From an uncultured Clostridium sp. (lineage in GTDB: Bacteria; Bacillota; Clostridia; Clostridiales; Clostridiaceae): a DNA stretch of 64,000 bases. Under the pieces are notes generated by a model. The model was given only the letters and a program-made list of their open reading frames with translations. It did no database searches and was not told the origin of the DNA. Shown here piece after piece: positions 26,853-35,281 of the stretch. The position numbers were made by a program, and so were the translations under genes. The stretch is taken from assembly GCA_934755305.1 (NCBI GenBank), contig CAKVLD010000001.1:62001-126000 (forward strand). Reading direction: 5' to 3'. Position 1 is the first letter of the stretch. Each line of letters opens with the position of its first letter.

Positions 26853-27101
26853 TTAATTATTGCTTTTCCATTCTTTTAATGCATTTGAAAATTGATCACC
26901 ACATGATGTTCCTTTTCCTCTACAATCGATTCCTTCTAGTCTTTCAATAGCATCTTCTACTTTCATACCTCTAACTAAAGAAGAAATTGCTTTAAGATTA
27001 CCATCACAACCACCTATAAAGTTAACTTCCTTAATTATGTCATTTTCAATTTCAAAATTGATTTCTCTAGCACAAGTGCCTTTAGTTTTATAAGTAAACA
27101 T
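26853..27101 (-). CDS. TSCPD domain-containing protein
   Basis: 82 residues. It matches the small stand-alone TSCPD family: N-terminal YKTKGTCAREI, central GGCDGNLKAIS, and C-terminal DCRGKGTSCGDQFSNAL, with four conserved Cys that may bind metal. The domain also occurs at the end of some class II ribonucleotide reductases; the function of the stand-alone form is unknown. A GGGGG RBS precedes the ATG. Complete and single-gene, ending at the shared terminator. Confidence 0.88.
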   Translation of the reverse strand: MFTYKTKGTCAREINFEIENDIIKEVNFIGGCDGNLKAISSLVRGMKVEDAIERLEGIDCRGKGTSCGDQFSNALKEWKSNN

Positions 27102-27247
27102 AGAAATATCCCCCTACTAATTTTTAATATAATTATATATCGAAAAATTGTAAAAATAAAGAGAAATATAATATTCAAAGTTGTAACAACAGTATTTTTG
27201 ACACATATAGTATATTACTAAAGTTTTTAACTAAGGGGTGTTATTAG

Positions 27248-28126
27248 GTGAAGTCTATTTTTGTATGTAATACAGCTGGAAATTCTATAAGTGAAGTAAG
27301 CCTAAAGGATTATTCAGTGGAAAATTATCCCTTAGATCTAGGTGAAAGTCCAGTTGGCCCTCATGGTATATGTTATTATAACGAAAATATTATAACTGCA
27401 AATAATTATAATAATTCTATTTCAATATTTAGCCTTTTAGATAAGAAAGAAAAGGCTACTATTTATGTTGGGGCTCATCCAAATGATGTTAAGGTTTATA
27501 GGGACAAGGCATATGTTGTATGTGGGGAATCTAATTCTTTGTCTATAATAGATTTGCAAGAAAAAAAGATAATTATGAATATGGAAGTGGGAAGTTATCC
27601 TCATAGTATTGAAATAGATGAGCAGTCAAATAGAGCTTATGTTTGTAATATGGAGGGGCAATCTGTCTCGGTTATAGATTGTGTTTCTAATGTTATAGTA
27701 TCAAATATTAAAGCGCCAGAGTATCCAACTGAGGTTTTATTATCTAAGGATAAAAAAATGATATATATATGTGAAAGTTATTTAGGAAAGGATAGAGATG
27801 GATATATAAGTATTTATTCTACTAGCAATTTAAATGAAATAGGTAGAATAAAAATAAGTGGGACACCAGTGAATGTCTGGGAGGAACAAGAAAAGTTATA
27901 TATCACAAACTTTAATGAAGGATTTTTAAGTATAATCGATATTAATAAAGGAAGAGAAATAAAAAAAATATTTATAGGTGGAATGCCTAGAAGTATTTTG
28001 AAAGTTGGAGAAGATATTTTTATTACTGATTATATGAATGGAAAACTTATTAAGTTGAATTTAAAAAGTAAAACAATAAAAACCATAACAGTAGGCAGAG
28101 AGCCTAATGCTATGATTCTTCTTTAG
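27248..28126 (+). CDS. YVTN-type beta-propeller protein
   Basis: 292 residues starting with GTG, with AAGGGGTG 7 bases upstream. Repeated blades carry motifs such as YVGAHPNDVKV, MEVGSYPHSIEI, ISGTPVNVW, FIGGMPRSI and TVGREPNAM, each ending in a strand, as in YncE/YVTN proteins. No signal peptide or membrane segment is visible, so a cytoplasmic location is suggested. Ligand and role are unknown. Its last 17 bases overlap the end of the convergent DUF4364 gene. Confidence 0.85.
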   Translation: MKSIFVCNTAGNSISEVSLKDYSVENYPLDLGESPVGPHGICYYNENIITANNYNNSISIFSLLDKKEKATIYVGAHPNDVKVYRDKAYVVCGESNSLSIIDLQEKKIIMNMEVGSYPHSIEIDEQSNRAYVCNMEGQSVSVIDCVSNVIVSNIKAPEYPTEVLLSKDKKMIYICESYLGKDRDGYISIYSTSNLNEIGRIKISGTPVNVWEEQEKLYITNFNEGFLSIIDINKGREIKKIFIGGMPRSILKVGEDIFITDYMNGKLIKLNLKSKTIKTITVGREPNAMILL

Positions 28127-28655
28127 TCTCCTCATTAAATAAAAGATTTATAATTTTAGTATATAAATCGGATGGGTTTTCTTTCCATTTTTGACAAAGA
28201 GAAGTTGCTTGTTTTTTTGTTGGCACAGATAATTTTAATTCCATTAGAGTTGTATTATCTTCAAGAGCTTTAAGATCAACTAAAAAGTTATCATTTTTTA
28301 AAATTGTATAATCACTTTGAATAGTTAATTCTTTCTTAATTAAATCAATTTTTTCTTTCATATAATTGTCAAGAATAGCTATTTTAGAAGGAGAAATTCT
28401 GTCTTTAAAGAAGGATAGAACACTTTCTCCTTTTTTAGTTAGTATTAAAAGTTTCTTTTCATTTATATTTTCATAAGAAATAAAATTTGATGAATCAAGC
28501 TCGCTAATATATTGTTGCAATGTGAAGTAATTTATAAAGTTATTTTCAAGTACAATTTCTGTAAGCTGACTGTTTGAGATTGGACTTTTTAAAACTTGTA
28601 AAATATACAATAGTAACAATTTATTTTCTGCCAATTCAGCTGTATTTTCGAACAT
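28110..28655 (-). CDS. DUF4364 family protein (winged-helix-like)
   Basis: 181 residues. The N-terminal part resembles a winged helix (LLLLYILQVLKSPISNSQLTEIVLEN ... LTKKGESVLSFF, quoted in part), the C-terminal part is an alpha/beta ligand-like half (NFLVDLKALEDNTTLMELKL). This is the usual layout of DUF4364, common in Clostridium. It is probably a transcription regulator; no target is known. The 3' end overlaps the convergent propeller gene by 17 bases. GGAGG lies upstream of the ATG. It is divergent from the PdaB-like gene. Confidence 0.8.
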   Translation of the reverse strand: MFENTAELAENKLLLLYILQVLKSPISNSQLTEIVLENNFINYFTLQQYISELDSSNFISYENINEKKLLILTKKGESVLSFFKDRISPSKIAILDNYMKEKIDLIKKELTIQSDYTILKNDNFLVDLKALEDNTTLMELKLSVPTKKQATSLCQKWKENPSDLYTKIINLLFNEETKEES

Positions 28656-28761
28656 AATATAATAACCTCCATCTCCTGTGAAAGTATACTAAATAATTAT
28701 ATCATAAAATTAGGCATAGTGAATATAATTTTAGGGATAGAAATACTAGGGGTTTTTGAAG

Positions 28762-29520
28762 ATGAAATGGATAGTGGCAAAAATATTTTTATCATTTATG
28801 CTAATATTTTTGTTGATAGGAGGATCTTATCTTATCGAAAATGGAAATATTTATACAGAAAATGAAGTTCATGATTTACCTATATACTCAGTAGATACAA
28901 GTGAAAAGCTTATTTCTATAAGTTTTGACGTGAATTGGGCAGAAAATGATTATTTGAATAGCATATTGAAGGTGCTAGAAAAATATAATGTAAAGGCAAC
29001 GTTCTTTGTTATGGGAAGGTGGGTAAATTATAATGATGAAAACTTAGAAAAGTTAAAAACTATCTATGAAAAGGGAAATGAAATAGGAAATCATAGTTTT
29101 ATACATCCGAGTTTTACTAAGATTTCAAAAGAGCGTATGAAAGAAGAAGTACAAAAAACTGATGAAATTGTAGAAGATATAACTGGGGAAAAGCCTAAGT
29201 TATTTAGATTTCCAAGTGGAGATTATAATAAGGATTCTTGCTCATATATGTGGTCATTAGGTTATAAAGTTATTCAATGGAATGTGGATTCTGTTGATTG
29301 GAAGGAAAATGGAGCAGACATAGAATATGAGAGAGTTAAAAAAAAGATCAAACCTGGTGCAATAATTTTATTTCATAATAATGCAAAATATACTCCTGAT
29401 AATTTAGATAGGATTTTAAAAGAATTATCTGAAAATCAATATAAGGTGGTTCCTATTGGTGAGTTAATATATAGTGAAAATAGTTATATTGATGAAAATG
29501 GAATTCAACATAGAAAATAA
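28762..29520 (+). CDS. PdaB-like polysaccharide deacetylase
   Basis: 252 residues. ATG 28762 is chosen over TTG 28756 because AGGGG lies 8-9 bases upstream. An N-terminal membrane anchor (about 4-24) precedes a CE4 NodB domain. The motifs are SFDVNWAEND (the usual second Asp is replaced by Val, as in PdaB-type proteins with FDINW), NHSFIHP (metal His pair), RFPSGDYN and LFHNN. PdaB proteins act on spore cortex peptidoglycan in Bacillus and Clostridium. The FDVNW form supports that subfamily; substrate assignment is inferred. Confidence 0.85.
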   Translation: MKWIVAKIFLSFMLIFLLIGGSYLIENGNIYTENEVHDLPIYSVDTSEKLISISFDVNWAENDYLNSILKVLEKYNVKATFFVMGRWVNYNDENLEKLKTIYEKGNEIGNHSFIHPSFTKISKERMKEEVQKTDEIVEDITGEKPKLFRFPSGDYNKDSCSYMWSLGYKVIQWNVDSVDWKENGADIEYERVKKKIKPGAIILFHNNAKYTPDNLDRILKELSENQYKVVPIGELIYSENSYIDENGIQHRK

Positions 29521-29532
29521 TTGTAATATATC

Positions 29533-29562
29533 TTGAAAACTAATGATTAAATGTATTATAAT
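29533..29562 (+). promoter_or_regulatory. Promoter of the OB-fold gene
   Basis: TTGAAA (29533-29538) and TATAAT (29557-29562) with an 18-base spacer, about 70 bases before the start at 29633. Confidence 0.75.
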
Positions 29563-29632
29563 GGAAATATGTACTTGTGGGGGTCTTCTTTGTTTTGAAT
29601 TAAGTTATTACTAAGGGAGAGAGGGGTTACAA

Positions 29633-30289
29633 ATGGATAATTTAATGTTAAATAACAAAATATACCTTGAAGGAAAGGTTGCATCTGAATTGGAATTCAG
29701 CCATGAAATGTATGGGGAAGGGTTTTATAGCTTCAATATTGAGGTTATGAGATTAAGTGATTCAGTTGATATGTTAAATATTACTGTGTCAGAGAGATTG
29801 TTAAATGAATTAGATTTAAGTATTGGTAAAGAAGTAATAGTTGAAGGTCAATTAAGATCTTACAATAAATTTATGGATGGATCTAATAAGTTAATTTTAA
29901 CTGTTTTTGCGAGAAATATAGAACCATGTATTGAAAAAAGTAAAAATCCAAATGAAATATACTTAGATGGGTTTATATGCAAGGAACCTGTATATAGAAC
30001 AACTCCATTTGGTAGAGAAATAGCAGATGTATTATTAGCAGTTAATAGAGCTTATAATAAATCAGATTATATTCCAACTATAGCATGGGGGAGAAATTCT
30101 AGGTTCTGTCAAACATTAAGCGTTGGAGATAATATAAAAGTTTGGGGTAGACTTCAAAGTAGAGAGTATCAAAAAAAGATATCTGAAACAGAAGTAATTA
30201 AGAAGGTTGCTTATGAAGTATCTATTTCAAAAATGGAAAAGGTAACAAAAGAGGAGACAGCAGTCCAAAGTGAAAATGATGCTGTTTAA
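29633..30289 (+). CDS. Tandem OB-fold single-stranded DNA-binding-like protein
   Basis: 218 residues with two OB-fold units in tandem. The first, about 6-103, starts NKIYLEGKVASELEFSHE and ends VFARNIE. The second, about 108-202, starts NEIYLDGFICKEPVYRTTP, includes VNRAYNKSDYIPTIAWG (an SSB-like strand) and ends VSISKMEKV. The second unit is the more SSB-like. The usual acidic DDxxF-type tail of replication SSB is missing; the end is a short acidic stretch. It is probably a nucleic-acid-binding protein, not the main SSB. RBS AGAGGGG precedes the ATG. Confidence 0.78.
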   Translation: MDNLMLNNKIYLEGKVASELEFSHEMYGEGFYSFNIEVMRLSDSVDMLNITVSERLLNELDLSIGKEVIVEGQLRSYNKFMDGSNKLILTVFARNIEPCIEKSKNPNEIYLDGFICKEPVYRTTPFGREIADVLLAVNRAYNKSDYIPTIAWGRNSRFCQTLSVGDNIKVWGRLQSREYQKKISETEVIKKVAYEVSISKMEKVTKEETAVQSENDAV

Positions 30290-30356
30290 AATTATGTAAA
30301 AATCTAAACAAAATGAAGTAAATTAAACCACATAAGAATAAACTTCCAAATTATTA

Positions 30357-30384
30357 AAAGCAGCTAATTTTAGCTGCTTTTTTT
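30357..30384. terminator. Terminator after OB-fold gene
   Basis: AAAGCAGCTA (30357-30366) with TAGCTGCTTT (30371-30380), a 10-bp stem and 4-base loop, then a T-run. The - strand also has T after the stem, so it may also serve the convergent small gene at 30458-30613. Confidence 0.9.
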
Positions 30385-30457
30385 AATATTTATGTAATTA
30401 TAAAATTCTTATTGCATAAAATATTATGAATATAGATTTTCTTATATTAAAAACGAG

Positions 30458-30613
30458 TTAATTTATATGATCACTTTGAAATCCTTCTCTTTTAACAGAA
30501 TGTTTTTTTTCTGTCCTATTATGATTTTTTTCTTCTTCACTAGTGATAGGGGTTTGATAATTACATTTTTCCATACGAGCTTTTTTGTTATCTGGTTGAC
30601 TATCTTTTGTCAT
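30458..30613 (-). CDS. Small basic hydrophilic protein of unknown function (51 aa)
   Basis: The - strand frame begins MTKDSQPDNKKARMEKC and ends REGFQSDHIN, 51 residues, highly charged, with one Cys and no hydrophobic segment. AAGGAGG (30631-30625) lies 11 bases before the ATG, the strongest evidence that it is translated. I do not recognise it with certainty; small hydrophilic Lys/Asn-rich proteins of this size are common in Clostridium and some are spore-associated. It lies between the OB-fold gene terminator and the dapB terminator as a single gene. A 60-codon frame on the + strand over the same bases lacks an RBS and is taken as its shadow. Confidence 0.65.
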   Translation of the reverse strand: MTKDSQPDNKKARMEKCNYQTPITSEEEKNHNRTEKKHSVKREGFQSDHIN

Positions 30614-30699
30614 ATAGTTTATAACCTCCTTAAATATATTATTCTATAATATTATTTACAGTTGCATAAAAAAAATACTGTTATATTTAAGAAGATATA

Positions 30700-30734
30700 T
30701 TAAATGAGGACACAATAATTGTGTCCTCATTTAA
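30700..30734 (-). terminator. Terminator after dapB
   Basis: A near-perfect 35-base palindrome (TTAAATGAGGACACAATAA and its complement to 30734). It lies eight bases beyond the dapB stop; the T-rich arm end serves the - strand transcript. Confidence 0.8.
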
Positions 30735-30741
30735 TAGTGAA

Positions 30742-31494
30742 TTAAAGTTTTATTACATCATTCATATCATATAATCCAGGAGTGGTAATTTTGCTCATAA
30801 ATTCACAAGCTTTTAAAGCTCCTACAGCAAATACTTCTCTTGAAATTGCTTTATGGCTAAGTTCGATAACTTCTCCAGTTCCAGCAAAGATAACATCATG
30901 ATCTCCTACTATAGATCCACCACGAACAGCATGAATCCCTATTTCATTAGATTCTCTTTTTTTATGTCCTTCTCTTCCATTAACATATTTTGTTTCTTCA
31001 GATAAAGAGTTTTTGATGGTATCAGCTAAAAGAATAGCTGTACCACTTGGAGAATCTACTTTTTGATTATGATGTTTTTCCACTATTTCAATATCGTAGT
31101 TTCCATAAAGTAAAGGTGCAACCTTTTTTAAAAGGGAATTAATTAAATTAATTCCTAAAGACATATTAGCTGATCTAAATAGTGGCAATGTTTTACTTTT
31201 TTCATCTATTAAAGCTAAATCTTCTTCTGAAAAGCCAGTTGAGCATAGTACAAGAGGCTTTTTTGTTTTTTCTGTAAGTTCTATTAAGTTGTTTAATGCA
31301 TCAGCTCTTGAAAAGTCTAATAATACATCATATTCTATATTTACTTCTTCCGTTGAACTGAAAATAGGAAAATTAAGATCTGCTTTAAATTTATCTATGC
31401 CAGCTACTATAGTCAAATCTTTAAATTGTTCAATGCAATTAGCAATCATCCTGCCCATTTTACCAGAGCATCCATTTAATAATATTTTAGTCAT
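30742..31494 (-). CDS. dapB: 4-hydroxy-tetrahydrodipicolinate reductase
   Basis: 250 residues. NAD(P)H-dependent reductase of the lysine, diaminopimelate and dipicolinate pathway. The N-terminal Rossmann motif is NGCSGKMGRM (about residues 7-16). The catalytic signature EKHHNQKVDSPSGTA (about 138-152) contains the family His and Lys residues, and VRGGSIVGDH follows. RBS AAGGAGA precedes the ATG. It is ten bases behind dapA on the same strand, so the two form an operon supplying diaminopimelate for the wall and dipicolinate for spores. Confidence 0.97.
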   Translation of the reverse strand: MTKILLNGCSGKMGRMIANCIEQFKDLTIVAGIDKFKADLNFPIFSSTEEVNIEYDVLLDFSRADALNNLIELTEKTKKPLVLCSTGFSEEDLALIDEKSKTLPLFRSANMSLGINLINSLLKKVAPLLYGNYDIEIVEKHHNQKVDSPSGTAILLADTIKNSLSEETKYVNGREGHKKRESNEIGIHAVRGGSIVGDHDVIFAGTGEVIELSHKAISREVFAVGALKACEFMSKITTPGLYDMNDVIKL

Positions 31495-31504
31495 AGGTCT
31501 CTCC

Positions 31505-32380
31505 TTAAATTAAATTGTATTTTTTTAATGTTTCTTCTAATATCTTTTCTTTATCAGGAGCCATATCGTACAATGGTAATCTAAGTGGGCCAACTTCTTT
31601 TCCCATCATATTAAGAGCAACTTTAACAGGAATAGGATTAGTTTCTATGAATAACGAATTAGATAAGTTTAAAGTAGCTAGTTGAAGTTTTAATGATTCT
31701 TGTGTATTTCCCTCTAAATAAGCTTTAGTTAAATTATGAACTGTATTAGGTATGACATTAGCTAATACTGAAATTACTCCTTTTCCACCAAGAGACATTA
31801 AAGGTACAATTTGATCATCATTACCTGAATAAAAATCTATATCTGGACATAATGCTTTCATTTCTACTACTTGACTTATATTGCCGCTAGCTTCTTTTAT
31901 AGCTTTTACATTAGATAATTTTGAAAGTTCAACTAAGTCCTTAGGTGAAATATTAAGACCGGTTCTACCTGGTACATTATAAAGAATTATAGGAATGTTA
32001 ACAGCATTATTGATTGCTTCAAAATGTTTAAATAATCCTATAGAATTAGTTTTGTTATAATATGGAGTAATAACTAAAAGTCCGTCGACTCCTACGCTTT
32101 CTGCGTATTTAGACATTTCTATTGCCCCTAAAGTATTATTAGAACCTGTTCCTGCAATTACTGGAATACGCTTATTTATAATATCCACAGTGAATTTTAT
32201 AGTTTCTTTTCTTTCTTCAAGAGTCATAGTGGATGCTTCACCAGTTGTTCCGCAAATAATAATTGCATCAGTACCTTCGTTAACATGCCAGTTTAATAAT
32301 TCTTCTAATTTTTTGTAATTAACCCCTGATTCAGTGAAAGGAGTTATAAGTGCTACTCCAGATCCTTCAAATATTGACAT
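31505..32380 (-). CDS. dapA: 4-hydroxy-tetrahydrodipicolinate synthase
   Basis: 291 residues, TIM-barrel class I aldolase condensing pyruvate and aspartate semialdehyde. Visible active-site residues are Thr45-Thr46 in CGTTGEAS, Tyr134 in LYNVPGRT and the Schiff-base Lys162 in AIKEASG. GGAGG lies 7 bases before the ATG. It is the first gene of dapA-dapB. I saw no lysine riboswitch in the 427 bases upstream. Confidence 0.97.
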   Translation of the reverse strand: MSIFEGSGVALITPFTESGVNYKKLEELLNWHVNEGTDAIIICGTTGEASTMTLEERKETIKFTVDIINKRIPVIAGTGSNNTLGAIEMSKYAESVGVDGLLVITPYYNKTNSIGLFKHFEAINNAVNIPIILYNVPGRTGLNISPKDLVELSKLSNVKAIKEASGNISQVVEMKALCPDIDFYSGNDDQIVPLMSLGGKGVISVLANVIPNTVHNLTKAYLEGNTQESLKLQLATLNLSNSLFIETNPIPVKVALNMMGKEVGPLRLPLYDMAPDKEKILEETLKKYNLI

Positions 32381-32726
32381 TTGAAATCCTCCATTCTATT
32401 CTTGTTGTATAAATTTTTTTGAAAGGGTACTAAGAAATACCTTTTTATATTATTACCTACAATTAAAGATTTAAATCAATTTTAAAATCTTCATATGGAA
32501 GTGTAGGATTTTCTTCCTCAACACTATCATATACAACAAATCCTATACTGTTGATTAGTAAATAGATTTATTAGAAATTTTAATTATAAGTCGAAATTAA
32601 ATATAGTATTTAATGAAAAGGCCCCAAAAGTTGTTCAATAAATATACATTTAATTTATATAATTTAATATAGTGAAATCTAGGAGAAATATCAAGTGGTA
32701 TATATAAAAAATAAATGTATTTGTAA
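32381..32726. other. Intergenic stretch with a decayed reading frame
   Basis: This lies between dapA (-) and the sigma-G-like promoter of the SASP gene (+). On the - strand, 32567-32463 is an open frame of 34 codons between stops with no start codon. Its end reads like coding sequence (VVYDSVEEENPTLPYEDF), which suggests the tail of a lost gene. The rest is AT-rich; I see no other gene, terminator or riboswitch. Confidence 0.35.
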
Positions 32727-32756
32727 GCATATATAGGGATTTTTATGGGTATACTA
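32727..32756 (+). promoter_or_regulatory. Sigma-G-type forespore promoter of the SASP gene
   Basis: GCATA (32727-32731) and TATACTA (32750-32756) with an 18-base spacer match the sigma-G pattern GCATA-N17/18-CATACTA except for one base. It lies about 24 bases before the RBS of a spore protein gene, where a forespore promoter is expected. Confidence 0.65.
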
Positions 32757-32807
32757 AAGCTGAAACTGGAATAATAGGTAGGAGGTGAATTCGTTGCTAA
32801 GAAATAT

Positions 32808-33095
32808 ATGGTATTTCTAGCTACGAGAATAATGGGAAATACACCATTAAAGAAAATAATAAAAGCAAAGCTTAAAGGAAATAAAGAATTAACAAAAGAA
32901 GAGATACTTAGAGAAAAAATAAAGTATGAGATTGCGGATGAATTAGGATTAAAAGATAAAGTAGATGCTTTAGGATGGGGAGGACTTACTGCAGAAGAAA
33001 CAGGGAGAATAGGTGGTATTATGACAAAGAGAAAAAAGGAACTTCATATTCCCACTAACGATGAAATACTTGGTAGAAAAAAATTGACTAAATAG
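32808..33095 (+). CDS. Small acid-soluble spore protein, alpha/beta-type (SspF-like)
   Basis: 95 residues. The C-terminal part KYEIADELGLKDKV then GWGGLTAEETGRIGG and MTKRKKEL matches alpha/beta SASP, which coat spore DNA. The N-terminal 37 residues are basic (PLKKIIKAKLKGNKELTKEE) and longer than in classic 60-70-residue SASP. The start is uncertain: GGAGGTG (32780-32786) is 21 bases before this ATG, but 6 bases before an in-frame GTT at 32793, which would give a protein beginning xAKKYMVF. It is preceded by a sigma-G-like promoter. Single gene. Confidence 0.85.
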   Translation: MVFLATRIMGNTPLKKIIKAKLKGNKELTKEEILREKIKYEIADELGLKDKVDALGWGGLTAEETGRIGGIMTKRKKELHIPTNDEILGRKKLTK

Positions 33096-33147
33096 AAGAA
33101 TAGCTTTAATATATTGTAGTAATTATAAAAGATGTTGGGAGAAGCGT

Positions 33148-33894
33148 ATGGCATATGGAGAATTTGCAAAAATTTATGATGAATTAATAAATGAAGACAT
33201 AAATTATGAGCTTATAGAAAAAAGATTAAAAGAAATTATGGATGAACATAATGTAAAATATGATGATTATTTAGACTTAGCTTGTGGGACAGGTAATGTA
33301 GCTGTAAAAATGGCTAAATATTTTAATACTTGCTATGCAGTAGATTTATCTGAAGATATGCTTACAGAAGCTTTTGATAAATTTCAAGAAGAAAGAGTTA
33401 AAGTTAGAGTTATATGTCAAGATATGACAGAATTAGACTTAAATCACAAGTTCGATGCTATAAGTTGTGTTCTAGATTCTACTAATTATATATTAGAAGA
33501 TGAAGATTTAGAAAATTATTTTAAGGGTGTATATAATCATTTAAAGGATGATGGGCTTTTTATATTTGATATAAATTCATATTATAAATTAGCAAATATA
33601 TTGGGAAATAATATTTTTACTTATAGTGAAGATAGAGTATTTTATTCTTGGGAAAATGTTTTTGAAGATGAAATAGTTAATATGTATTTAACTTTTTTTG
33701 TAAAACAAGGTTCTTTATATGAAAGATTTGAAGAAGAACATTATGAGAGAGCTTATACTGAAGAATATTTAGAGTCAGTTTTAAAATTATGTGGATTTAA
33801 GATAGTTAGCAAATTTGATGGATATTCAAATAACAAGGTAGAGTCTCAAAGTGAAAGAATATTATATGTTGTGAAAAAAGATTTGGAGGTATAA
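33148..33894 (+). CDS. Class I SAM-dependent methyltransferase
   Basis: 248 residues. The Rossmann SAM-binding motif is DYLDLACGTGNVAVKMA (about 43-59), then an acidic residue in YAVDLSEDML and the motif IICQDM-type segment VRVICQDMTEL. The C-terminal half includes YSWENVFEDEIVNMYLTFFV, typical of a clostridial family of unknown substrate. RBS GGGAGAAG precedes the ATG. It is three bases before hslO, so translational coupling is likely. Confidence 0.88.
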   Translation: MAYGEFAKIYDELINEDINYELIEKRLKEIMDEHNVKYDDYLDLACGTGNVAVKMAKYFNTCYAVDLSEDMLTEAFDKFQEERVKVRVICQDMTELDLNHKFDAISCVLDSTNYILEDEDLENYFKGVYNHLKDDGLFIFDINSYYKLANILGNNIFTYSEDRVFYSWENVFEDEIVNMYLTFFVKQGSLYERFEEEHYERAYTEEYLESVLKLCGFKIVSKFDGYSNNKVESQSERILYVVKKDLEV

Positions 33895-33897
33895 TAA

Positions 33898-34785
33898 ATG
33901 AAAGATAAATTAGTAAGAGGAACAGCAAAAGATGGAATGGTAAGAGTGATAGCAGCTATTACTACAGAAATGGTTAATGATGGAACAAGTGTTCATGAAT
34001 GTACACCTTTAGCATCAGCAGCTCTTGGAAGAATGTTAACAGCAGGAGCGTTAATGGGTTCAACATTAAAATCAAAAGATGAGGCTATGACATTAAAGAT
34101 TAATGGTTCTGGTATAGCTAAAGGAATAACTGTAACTGCACATTCAAATGCAGAAGTTAAAGGTTTTATAGGAAATCCATATATAGAATTACCTCTTAAT
34201 GAAAAAGGTAAATTAGATGTAGGTGGAGCTGTAGGTAAAGATGGATTGTTATATGTAATAAAAGATATGGGAATGAAAGATCCTTATGTTGGACAAGTGC
34301 CAATACATTCAGGAGAAATAGCAGAAGATTTAACATACTATTTTACTGTATCTGAACAAACTCCATCAGCAGTATCTTTAGGTGTTTTAGTAGATAAAGA
34401 TCTATCTATAAAAGCAGCAGGTGGATTTATAATTCAAATGATGCCAGGTGCAGATCCATTACTTGCAGATGTATTAATGTATAGATTAGAAGAAATTCCT
34501 TCTATAACTACAATGATAAATGAAGGTAAAACTATAGAAGAAATTTTAGAATTTATATTTGAAGATATGGACTTAAAGCTTGATGAAGAAAGTGTTGAGC
34601 CTAAATATGTTTGTGATTGTTCTAGAGATAGAGTTGAGAGAGCATTAATAAGTATAGGTGAAAAAGATTTGCAAGAAATATATGATGAGGGGAAAGAAGA
34701 AGAAATAGTTTGCCATTTCTGTAATAAAAAATATGAATTTACTCACGAAAATATAGGGGAATTACTTGAGAAGGTAAAAAAGTAA
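33898..34785 (+). CDS. hslO: Hsp33 redox-regulated chaperone
   Basis: 295 residues. The N-terminal chaperone domain starts RGTAKDGMVRVIAAITT. The C-terminal zinc switch has Cys239-Asp-Cys241 (CDCSRDRVERAL) and Cys272-His-Phe-Cys275. On oxidation the zinc is lost and the holdase activity appears. A GGAGGT RBS lies inside the end of the upstream methyltransferase gene. A strong terminator follows. Confidence 0.97.
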   Translation: MKDKLVRGTAKDGMVRVIAAITTEMVNDGTSVHECTPLASAALGRMLTAGALMGSTLKSKDEAMTLKINGSGIAKGITVTAHSNAEVKGFIGNPYIELPLNEKGKLDVGGAVGKDGLLYVIKDMGMKDPYVGQVPIHSGEIAEDLTYYFTVSEQTPSAVSLGVLVDKDLSIKAAGGFIIQMMPGADPLLADVLMYRLEEIPSITTMINEGKTIEEILEFIFEDMDLKLDEESVEPKYVCDCSRDRVERALISIGEKDLQEIYDEGKEEEIVCHFCNKKYEFTHENIGELLEKVKK

Positions 34786-34814
34786 ATTAAGTTTATTTAA
34801 ATATTATAAATTTT

Positions 34815-34877
34815 AATCTTGTTATATTTGATTTAGTCATTTTTTAATGATTAAGTAACTATAACAAGATTTTTTTT
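34815..34877 (+). terminator. Terminator after hslO
   Basis: AATCTTGTTATA (34815-34826) with TATAACAAGATT (34860-34871), followed by a T-run to 34877; the 33-base loop contains a small secondary hairpin (TCATT...AATGA). Confidence 0.88.
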
Positions 34878-35281
34878 ATAAGTATATTTGTCTTTAGTAA
34901 CTAATAAAAGTAATTTAAAATAAAAAAATATTTATATATTTAGTAATTTTAATATTGAGATGAAAAATACTTTCTTAAAATATAAAATATTGGTATATTT
35001 TAAAAATACATTTTATTAAAGTAGTAATACTTTTGTAAGATGCATTTTAAAAGTTAAATAAATTTAGAAAAATACTTAAAAAAGAAAAAATATAAAAATA
35101 ACAAAAAGTTAAAAAAATACAAATATAGAAAAATAAATAAAAAGACTTAAACGGCATAACTGTAATAGTTTGGAATAGCTCTGCAAAATCATGAGGTGGG
35201 TTGTAGATTGATAAATTATCAAATAAATAAATTAATATTAATAAATTATTAATAAAAAGTTAAAAGGTAAAATGATATTAT
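34878..35281. other. Extremely AT-rich spacer upstream of opp with a GC-richer island
   Basis: About 400 bases without a credible reading frame, almost all A/T with A-tracts. The exception is 35152-35212, which begins ACGGCATAACTGTAATAG and ends GAGGTGGGTTGTAG. I found no known riboswitch core, no repeat and no clear CodY box in it. The A-tracts may bend DNA upstream of the opp promoter. Confidence 0.4.

Noticed and set aside
28714..28748. Sporulation sigma-factor promoter for the PdaB-like gene
   Set aside because: GCATA and AATACTA are present but 23 bases apart, too far for sigma-G, and the sigma-E match is weak.
30467..30649. 60-codon Phe-rich + strand frame
   Set aside because: No RBS, and it lies opposite the better supported 51-codon - strand gene.
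32381..32727. Lysine riboswitch upstream of dapA
   Set aside because: I looked for the conserved core on the - strand and did not see it.
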